Assembly (NCBI GenBank): GCA_028749105.1
Contig: JAQUQF010000089.1
Span: 1 to 7,138, forward strand
Source: Acidobacteriota bacterium
GTDB lineage: Bacteria > Acidobacteriota > Aminicenantia > UBA2199
Length of the DNA stretch: 7,138 bases
Reading direction: 5' to 3'
How positions within the stretch are numbered: the first letter of the stretch is position 1; every line of letters begins with the position of its first letter. The translations under genes were made by a program, and so were the position numbers. The notes under the pieces were generated by a model that was not told the origin of the DNA, searched no databases, and saw only the letters and a list, made by a program, of their open reading frames with translations. Positions 1 to 5,444 of this stretch are shown here, piece after piece.

Positions 1-218
1 GCATTAATATCGCAAAAACTTAAAAATATGCCGCTTTTTTCTTTATAATAGTAATTTTTAGTGCTTTTTTTATTGAAATAAATGTTTATTGAATTGAAAT
101 TGATACCAATTTCATTGAATTTATCTTGGATCCTGGCAAGTGTGATCAAAATATCCGGATATTTGTATTCTTTTGGATCGTAATTGATCAGCCAGTTGCC
201 TCTAAATAAAAAATCCAT
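1..218 (-). CDS. Unrecognised AT-rich protein, partial (runs off left edge)
   Basis: The minus strand has an uninterrupted frame of 72 codons from an ATG at 218-216 to the left edge. The frame is open for a further 12 codons upstream, to a TGA at 257-255. The product begins MDFLFRGNWLINYD and is rich in Asn, Ile, Lys, Tyr and Phe, with no membrane segment or motif that I recognise. Stop codons are expected often in DNA this AT-rich, so an open frame this long with mixed, protein-like content is unlikely by chance, but that is inference. There is no clear Shine-Dalgarno before the ATG. Residues upstream of it (NVEPTSISL) also look coding, so the true start may be lost and the gene may be 5'-truncated where the repeat array begins near 253. 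Its composition is very unlike the GC-rich genes to the right, which suggests transfer or an accessory gene. Function unknown. Confidence 0.45.
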   Translation of the reverse strand, partial: MDFLFRGNWLINYDPKEYKYPDILITLARIQDKFNEIGINFNSINIYFNKKSTKNYYYKEKSGIFLSFCDIN

Positions 219-252
219 CAACGAAATCGAAGTAGGCTCGACGTTAAAGAAT

Positions 253-450
253 AATCACAAATTCCAGGAACAAAAAGCTTTGTAAGATTAAAGCACCAAG
301 CACCAAGCACTAAATTCCAAAAAAGCACCAAGCACCAATGACCCAATGACCCAAACGAGGAAAAGAAACTCGCAAGGGCTTTTGTTTTGGACATTGGAAT
401 TTTGAATTTGGTATTTGCTTGGAATTTGGTGCTTGTGATTTGGGATTTCA
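253..450. repeat. Inverted arrays of degenerate 7-bp repeats (AAGCACC/AAATTCC family)
   Basis: This non-coding stretch is built of imperfect heptamers. On the plus strand AAGCACC stands at 291-297, 298-304, 323-329 and 330-336, AAGCACT at 305-311, AAATTCC at 259-265 and 312-318, and AATGACC at 337-343 and 345-351. From 389 the same family appears on the other strand: GGACATT (389-395), GGAATTT (421-427), GGTGCTT (428-434), GTGATTT (435-441) and GGGATTT (442-448). The two arms, about 291-352 and 389-448, face each other across a spacer of about 36 bp and could form a long imperfect hairpin. The spacer holds a small CGAG/CTCG stem (355-371). An open minus-strand frame across 218-451 is an artefact of the repeats. 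No gene or clear terminator is seen here. The role is unknown. Confidence 0.8.
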
Positions 451-466
451 TTCTTATATGTCACAC

Positions 467-487
467 GTTACGCGTTACGCGTTACGC
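467..487. repeat. Three perfect tandem GTTACGC heptamers
   Basis: GTTACGC occurs at 467-473, 474-480 and 481-487 without a mismatch. Each junction creates the palindrome ACGCGT. The array lies 12 bp beyond the lepB stop codon, so it would be in the 3' untranslated part of the lepB transcript. It differs in sequence from the heptamer family at 253-450. No inverted partner array is visible, although a single related unit (CGCGTAAG) sits at 1413-1420 in the gap on the other side of lepB. Confidence 0.85.
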
Positions 488-499
488 AGTTCATTCAAT

Positions 500-1276
500 T
501 CATTCGATCGCTTTAATCGTCCTGTTCCAGCGCGTATGAGAGAAGAAGCGAACAATGGTCAACCCGATGTCCTTGATCTTATATAAGATCCCAGGGGTCA
601 AATATTCCTCGGTTTCCGACTGGTACGACCAATAGATGCGCCAAGGCTTGCCCACCACGTACTCGAATGGGACCGGTCCCCAATAGCGCGAGTCGAAGGA
701 GTTGTCGCGGTTGTCGCCCATGCAGAAATAGTAGCGCGCCGGCACGACGTAATCGATGCTGCCGTCGGCGTTCTCCTGCGTCTGGCGCAGGTCGAAGGGG
801 AACTGAAAGTACCACTCGTAATGATTGCGCGGCGGGAAGTCGTCGCCGTACTCCTGCCCCTTGAACTGGGTGTAGGACTCGGCCAGCGGCCGGCCGTTGA
901 TGTAGACCCTTTTATTGAGGATGCGCAGGCGATCGCCGGGCATGCCGATCACGCGTTTGACATACTCCTTCTCCATGTCGGGGGGGGCCTTGAAGGTGAC
1001 GATCATGCCGCGCTTGATCTTCACCTGGGGCAGGAGGAAGTTGCCGAAATTGCTGATCGAGTTGGAGTAGGCCACTTTGTTCACCAGCAGGTGGTCGCCG
1101 ACCAGCAGCGTCTTCTCCATTGAAGGCGTTGGGATGACGAAGGACTGCAGCAGGAAGGTGTTGACGAAAAAGACATAGATCAGGGTCTCGACGATGAGCT
1201 CGAAATACTCGCGGCCGACAGAGACCGTCCGCGGCGGCTTGGGAGCTTTAGGCTTGCGCTTGAATGGGTTTTTCAT
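500..1276 (-). CDS. lepB: Signal peptidase I (leader peptidase)
   Basis: A 258-residue type I signal peptidase (family S26) that removes signal peptides from exported proteins at the outer face of the cytoplasmic membrane. The N-terminus is short and very basic (Lys/Arg/Pro, residues 2-16), followed by one membrane anchor at about 28-46. The catalytic serine is Ser52 in PTPSMEKTL and the general-base lysine is Lys107 in EYVKRVIGMPGD. The last conserved box, MGDNRDNSFDSRYWGPV, is at 186-202. All catalytic boxes are intact and the length is normal for a single-anchor bacterial enzyme. A hydrophobic, basic tail (about 228-250) may lie along the membrane. The ATG at 1276 gives the expected basic N-terminus. 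The bases before it (ATCTGACCTT) contain no good Shine-Dalgarno. Repeat-filled gaps on both sides suggest it is transcribed on its own. Confidence 0.96.
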   Translation of the reverse strand: MKNPFKRKPKAPKPPRTVSVGREYFELIVETLIYVFFVNTFLLQSFVIPTPSMEKTLLVGDHLLVNKVAYSNSISNFGNFLLPQVKIKRGMIVTFKAPPDMEKEYVKRVIGMPGDRLRILNKRVYINGRPLAESYTQFKGQEYGDDFPPRNHYEWYFQFPFDLRQTQENADGSIDYVVPARYYFCMGDNRDNSFDSRYWGPVPFEYVVGKPWRIYWSYQSETEEYLTPGILYKIKDIGLTIVRFFSHTRWNRTIKAIE

Positions 1277-1284
1277 AAGGTCAG

Positions 1285-1313
1285 ATTTTACAGCAGTTTG
1301 TGGTCTAAAGCAA
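1285..1313 (-). promoter_or_regulatory. Possible lepB promoter, close to the start codon
   Basis: Read on the minus strand, TTGCTT (1313-1308) and TAAAAT (1290-1285) are separated by exactly 17 bp. TAAAAT matches the sigma-70 -10 consensus at five of six positions and TTGCTT matches the -35 at three of six. Only 8 bp separate the -10 from the lepB ATG, so a transcript from here would begin almost at the start codon. This agrees with the missing Shine-Dalgarno. The organism's sigma-factor preferences are unknown and such matches occur by chance. Confidence 0.25.
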
Positions 1314-1318
1314 GCTCA

Positions 1319-1452
1319 GTGTCAGTGACAGTGTCAGTGTCAGCAAGAGAATAACATGATTTCAAAAAAGAAAACTCTACTGTTACTGTCACTCACATTG
1401 ACACTTTAAGTTCGCGTAAGGGCCTTGCTGTCACTGTCACTGACACTGTCAC
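1319..1452. repeat. Inverted arrays of GTGWCA hexamers between the ATPase gene and lepB
   Basis: Units of GTGTCA or GTGACA run in tandem at 1319-1342 and end in GCAAG (1343-1347). A matching inverted array, opening CTTGC and followed by TGTCAC-type units, occupies 1424-1452. The reverse complement of the right arm matches the left arm at 25 of 29 positions, and all four differences are the central T/A of a unit. A decayed third patch (TACTGTCAC, TTGACACT) lies at about 1384-1406. The arms are 76 bp apart. The right arm contains the stop codon of the ATPase gene (1449-1451), so the array touches coding sequence. The rest of the gap, 1348-1423, is AT-rich and shows no gene. Confidence 0.85.
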
Positions 1453-4316
1453 TTATTTGTTTTTCTGAGATACCATTTCGTGATCTCTTCCGCGATGGCC
1501 GGCACCATGGCCAGTCCGAGGATCACCGTCCATTCCCCCAGGGACGGGAAATGGGTGTTGAACACCGGCTGCAGGAACGGCACGCTGATCACCAGCACAA
1601 GCAGCAGCATGGAGAGGCCGACCGCGTACTGCATGTAGCGGTTGGAGAAGACGCCGATGCGCAGGACGGAAAGGCGCTCGGAGCGGACGGTATAGGCGCG
1701 GAAGAGCTCGCAGAGCGACAGGGTGGCGAAGGCCATGGTCTCGGCCGTCTGCACGTCGATGCCGCGCCAGTCGTAGCGCAGAAGGAAGGCCAGCGGGTTG
1801 GCGCCCGGCGGCAGCGCATCGCCGGCGCGCAGGTGCCAGAGCAGCCCCACGGCGAAGGCGCCCAGGACGGCGCCCGTCTGGGCGATGGTCTGGATGAAGA
1901 TGCCCAGGCGCATGCCGGCGTTGATCACCGGCTCGTGCGGCGGCCGCGGCTTGCGCAGCATGATCTCGGGATCGCCCTTCTCCATGGCCAGGGCCAGCGC
2001 CGGCGCGCCGTCGGTGAGCAGGTTCAGCCAGAGCAGCTGGATGACGGTCAGCGGCGTCGGCAGGCCGGCCAGCATGGCCAGGAAGATGATCATGATCTCG
2101 GCCACGTTGGAGGAGAGGAGGAAGAAGACGAACTTGCGGATGTTGTCGTAGATGATGCGTCCCTGCTCAACGGCCGAGACGATGCTGGCATAGTTGTCGT
2201 CGGTAAGCACCATGTCGGCGCTCTCCTTGGCGACATCGGTGCCGGTGATGCCCATGGCCACGCCGATGTCGGCGGCCTTGATCGAGGGGGCGTCGTTGAC
2301 CCCGTCGCCGGTCATGGCTGCGACTTCGCCGTTGGCGCGCAGGGCGTTGACGATGCGCAGCTTGTTCTCAGGGGAGACGCGGGCGAAGACATCGGTTTTC
2401 TCCACTTGCCGCTTCAGCTCGTCGTCGTTCAAGGCATCGACCTGCTTGCCGGTCAGCACCTGGTGGCCGGACCGCAGCAGGCCGATTGCAGCGGCGATGG
2501 CGCGGGCGGTGTCGGGATAGTCGCCGGTGATCATGATGGTGCGGATGCCGGCCCTGGCCGCCACGGCCAGGGCGGGCGCCACCTCGAGCCGAGGCGGGTC
2601 GATCATCCCGGCCAGGCCGACGAACACCAGGTCCCTCTCCACGGCGGCAACGTCGTTGACGTCGGGAAGCTCGGCGTCGACGCGGTAGGCCATGCCGAGG
2701 ACGCGCAGCGCATCGCGGGTCATGGAGGCGTTGGCTTCAAGGATGCGCCGACGCTGCGCCTCGTCCAGCGGGGCGATGCTGTCGTCCCGGCGCTGGAAGC
2801 GGGTGCACAGGTTGAGGACCATGTCCGGAGCACCCTTGACGGCGACGGCGTAGCCGCTGTCCCGATGGCTCTCATCGAAGGGGGAGCTGTCACCCTTTTG
2901 CGGGTTGAAGATGTGGTGCACGGTGATCATGTTCTTGCGCGTGGCGTCAAAGGGCACCTCGGCCATGCGCGGGTAGGCCAGGTTCAGCGGACGGGGCAGG
3001 GCGGCAGCCTTGGCCGCCGCCACCAGCAGCGCCCCCTCGGTGGGGTCGCCGACCATGCGGTAGGTGCGGCCTTCGTCGCCGCTCTCGCCCGAGATCTCCA
3101 AACTGGCGTCGTTGTTCAGGGCGCCGATCCACAGGGTGGTCAGGATGGCCGGGTGTTCCTGCAGGTCGACGCTGCGCTCGCCGGCGCGGAATTCGCCGGA
3201 CAGGATGGCGCCGGCGTCGGTCACGCCGAGCAGGTCGCCGTCGGCCCATACCCGGGTGACGGTCATCTTGTTCTGGGTCAGGGTGCCGGTCTTGTCCGAG
3301 CAGATGACGGTCGTCGAGCCGAGGGTCTCGACCGACGAAAGGCGGCGGATCAGGGCATGGCGCTTGACCATCTCGCGCATGCCCAGGGCCAGGCTGATGG
3401 TGACCACCGCCGGCAGCCCCTCCGGGACGGCGGCGATGGCCAAGCCCACGGCGAGCATGAACATCTCCAGCGGCGCATGGCCGCGCAGCATGCCGATGGC
3501 GAACACCAGGGCGCAGACGGCCATGGCCGCGATGCCCAGCACCTTGCCGAGGCCGTCCAGGCGCTTCTGCAGCGGCGTGGACTCCTCCTCGACCCCCTGC
3601 AGCATGGCGGCGATCAGGCCGATCTGCGTGTGCATGCCGGTGGAGACCACGATGCCCATGCCGCGCCCGGTGTTGACCACCGTCCCCATGAAGGCGGCGT
3701 TCCTGCGGTCGCCCAGGGGCACGTCGGCCTCCAGGCGGATCGAGGCGTCCTTTTGCACCGGCAGCGATTCTCCGGTAAGGGCGGCCTCTTCCAGGCGCAG
3801 GTTGACCGCCTCGACCAGGCGGATATCGGCGGGGACGAAGTTGCCGGCCTCAATGAAAACGATGTCGCCCGGGACCAGGTCGGGACCAGGCACCGACTGC
3901 CGCGAACCGTCGCGCCGCACCTGGGCCTCGGGCGCAGCGAGTTTTCTCAAGGCGGCAAGCGCCTCCTCGGCGCGCTGCTCCTGGATCACGCCCAGCGTGG
4001 CGTTCAAAATGACGATGGCCATGATGGCGGCGGCATCGATCCATTCTCCGAGCAGTCCGGAGACGGCGGCGGCGCCGATCAGCAGCAGGATGATGAAGTT
4101 GTTGAATTGGGCCAGCAGCAGCTGCAGAAAACTGGGGCGCGGAGCGGCGGCGATCTCGTTGCGGCCGAGCAGCTCCAGGCGGCGGGCGGCCTCATCGGCG
4201 CTCAGTCCCCGGTCCAGGGGGGTGGCCAGATGCCTTGAGGTCTCCTCGGCACTCAGGGCGTGCCAGTCGCGCGCGACCTGCTTGCCGGTGTCGGCTATGG
4301 TTTTTGATTCGGGCAT
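1449..4316 (-). CDS. P2A-type (SERCA/PMR1-like) cation-transporting P-type ATPase, probably Ca2+
   Basis: A 955-residue P-type ATPase that would use ATP to export a divalent cation across the cytoplasmic membrane. An N-terminal cation-ATPase domain lies at about 15-85. The actuator motif TGES is at 181-184, the M4 motif PEGLP at 298-302, the phosphorylated aspartate is Asp341 in DKTGTLT, the nucleotide-binding motif KGAPD is at 494-498, MITGD at 595-599 and the hinge TGDGVND at 669-675. Six C-terminal membrane helices follow. By eye against SERCA, calcium-site residues are present as Glu299 (M4), Asn737 and Glu740 (M5), Asn765, Thr768 and Asp769 (M6) and Glu870 (M8). This favours Ca2+, but the ion is inferred. 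The start has GGAG at 4325-4322, five bases before the ATG and 21 bp after mraY, so co-transcription with mraY is likely. The stop codon lies inside a hexamer repeat array. Confidence 0.94.
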   Translation of the reverse strand: MPESKTIADTGKQVARDWHALSAEETSRHLATPLDRGLSADEAARRLELLGRNEIAAAPRPSFLQLLLAQFNNFIILLLIGAAAVSGLLGEWIDAAAIMAIVILNATLGVIQEQRAEEALAALRKLAAPEAQVRRDGSRQSVPGPDLVPGDIVFIEAGNFVPADIRLVEAVNLRLEEAALTGESLPVQKDASIRLEADVPLGDRRNAAFMGTVVNTGRGMGIVVSTGMHTQIGLIAAMLQGVEEESTPLQKRLDGLGKVLGIAAMAVCALVFAIGMLRGHAPLEMFMLAVGLAIAAVPEGLPAVVTISLALGMREMVKRHALIRRLSSVETLGSTTVICSDKTGTLTQNKMTVTRVWADGDLLGVTDAGAILSGEFRAGERSVDLQEHPAILTTLWIGALNNDASLEISGESGDEGRTYRMVGDPTEGALLVAAAKAAALPRPLNLAYPRMAEVPFDATRKNMITVHHIFNPQKGDSSPFDESHRDSGYAVAVKGAPDMVLNLCTRFQRRDDSIAPLDEAQRRRILEANASMTRDALRVLGMAYRVDAELPDVNDVAAVERDLVFVGLAGMIDPPRLEVAPALAVAARAGIRTIMITGDYPDTARAIAAAIGLLRSGHQVLTGKQVDALNDDELKRQVEKTDVFARVSPENKLRIVNALRANGEVAAMTGDGVNDAPSIKAADIGVAMGITGTDVAKESADMVLTDDNYASIVSAVEQGRIIYDNIRKFVFFLLSSNVAEIMIIFLAMLAGLPTPLTVIQLLWLNLLTDGAPALALAMEKGDPEIMLRKPRPPHEPVINAGMRLGIFIQTIAQTGAVLGAFAVGLLWHLRAGDALPPGANPLAFLLRYDWRGIDVQTAETMAFATLSLCELFRAYTVRSERLSVLRIGVFSNRYMQYAVGLSMLLLVLVISVPFLQPVFNTHFPSLGEWTVILGLAMVPAIAEEITKWYLRKTNK

Positions 4317-4321
4317 GATGA

Positions 4322-4325
4322 CTCC
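4322..4325 (-). promoter_or_regulatory. Shine-Dalgarno site of the P-type ATPase gene
   Basis: GGAG on the minus strand is followed by five bases (TCATC) and then the ATG at 4316-4314. It fixes the ATPase start within the 21-bp gap after the mraY stop and leaves little room for a separate promoter. Confidence 0.6.
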
Positions 4326-4337
4326 ATATCGGGGGAT

Positions 4338-5444
4338 TCAGCGCAGCTTGATGCTGATCAGGCTGACCAGGGTGAAGATCACGGCCAGTATCCAGAAACG
4401 GATGACGATCTTGGGCTCGGCAATGCCCAGGTGCTGGTAAGTATGGTGGATGGGGGCGCGGTAAAAAATGCGCCGCTTGAGCAGCTTGATGCCGATGTAA
4501 TCCTGTATGAACACCGAAAGGAACTCGATAACAAAGACGCCGCCGGCGATCAGGAACAGCAGCTCCTGCTTGAGCAGGACGGCCGAGGTGGCGATGAGTC
4601 CGCCGATGAGCAGCGAGCCGGTGTCGCCCATGAATATTTCGGCGGGGTAGGTGTTGAACCACAGGAAGGCAGCCAGGGCGCCGATGAGGGCGGCCAGCAC
4701 CACCACCAGCTCGCCCGAGCCGCTGATGAAGGGGAACCACAGGTATTTTGCGGCGATGAAGTTGCCGATGATGTAGGCAAAGATGGCGTAGACTCCGACG
4801 AGCAGGCCGGCGGGCACCGTAGCCAGGCCGTCGAGGCCGTCTGCGAAATTGATGGAGTTGGCGATGGCGATGATTGCCAGCACGATGAATGGGTAGTAGA
4901 AGAATCCCAGGTCGATGACCGGGTTCTTGAAGAAGGGAACGTACAGCTGGGTGGCGATCGCGGAGGAAAAGGGCGAGGCGTCGGAGGCCAGGAGCAGCAG
5001 CGCCAGGATCACGCCGAACAGTCCCTGCAGGAACAGCTTCATGCCGCGGTTCAAGCCCAGGTCGCTGGAGCCGCGGATGTTCTTCAGATAGTCGTCGAAA
5101 AAGCCCAGGGCGGTGAACCAGAAGGCGGTGAAGATGATCGTGCCCAGGAAGAAGTTGTTCGGCTTTTTCCAGCTGCCCCAGAGCAGGACCGAAACCAGGA
5201 GCGAAAAGAAGATGATCAGCCCACCCATGGTCGGAGTGCCGTCCTTGTTGCGCGGCGACATGTCGCCGAAGTCGCGGGCGCGGTCGCGGAAGTTCAGCTG
5301 GTAAATGGCGCGGATCATCCGCCGGCCCAGCAGGATGCCGATGGCGAACGAGGTGAGCACGGCCATCAGGGCGCGGAAGGTGATGTAGGTCATCAGCCTC
5401 TGGCCCGGCAGGCTGGCGAAAAAATCGCTGATCCAGATGATCAT
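4338..5444 (-). CDS. mraY: Phospho-N-acetylmuramoyl-pentapeptide transferase (lipid I synthase)
   Basis: A 368-residue polytopic membrane enzyme that transfers phospho-MurNAc-pentapeptide from the UDP precursor to undecaprenyl phosphate, making lipid I at the inner membrane face. About ten membrane segments are visible. Family motifs occur in order: GTPTMGG (69-75), the Asp pair FFDDYLK (115-121, Asp117 and Asp118), NSINFADGLDGLA (196-208), AEIFMGDTGS (268-277), and the last cytoplasmic loop RAPIHHTYQ (329-337), followed by EPKIVIRFW. Length and order are typical. The odd point is the loop: most MraY proteins read His-His-His, here His333-His334-Thr335. The ATG overlaps the upstream murJ stop codon by four bases (ATGA), which implies translational coupling. 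The fit to MraY is much better than to the related WecA/TagO group because of the PIHH loop and the C-terminal IRFW segment. Confidence 0.96.
   Translation of the reverse strand: MIIWISDFFASLPGQRLMTYITFRALMAVLTSFAIGILLGRRMIRAIYQLNFRDRARDFGDMSPRNKDGTPTMGGLIIFFSLLVSVLLWGSWKKPNNFFLGTIIFTAFWFTALGFFDDYLKNIRGSSDLGLNRGMKLFLQGLFGVILALLLLASDASPFSSAIATQLYVPFFKNPVIDLGFFYYPFIVLAIIAIANSINFADGLDGLATVPAGLLVGVYAIFAYIIGNFIAAKYLWFPFISGSGELVVVLAALIGALAAFLWFNTYPAEIFMGDTGSLLIGGLIATSAVLLKQELLFLIAGGVFVIEFLSVFIQDYIGIKLLKRRIFYRAPIHHTYQHLGIAEPKIVIRFWILAVIFTLVSLISIKLR

Noticed and set aside
218..451. Minus-strand open frame of 77 codons
   Set aside because: It reads through the heptamer repeats, and its Trp/Leu/Phe repeats (such as LVLFWNLVLGAW) reflect the repeat units. 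It has no Shine-Dalgarno.
253..487. CRISPR array
   Set aside because: Repeat units are only 7 bp, contiguous or nearly so, degenerate and inverted, with no spacers of regular length and no cas gene.
1319..1452. Rho-independent terminator after the ATPase gene
   Set aside because: The inverted arms could pair, but the loop is 76 bp and no T-run follows the second arm on the minus strand, so the usual terminator form is missing.
1425..4238. Plus-strand open frame of 937 codons opposite the P-type ATPase gene
   Set aside because: Its product is a Gly/His/Gln/Asp-rich string with no family motif, while every P-type ATPase motif lies in the minus-strand frame. It is an antisense shadow caused by GC-rich codon bias.
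3064..4440. Plus-strand open frame of 458 codons opposite the ATPase and the end of mraY
   Set aside because: Ser/Arg/Ala/Pro-rich content without motifs, and it crosses two convincing minus-strand genes.
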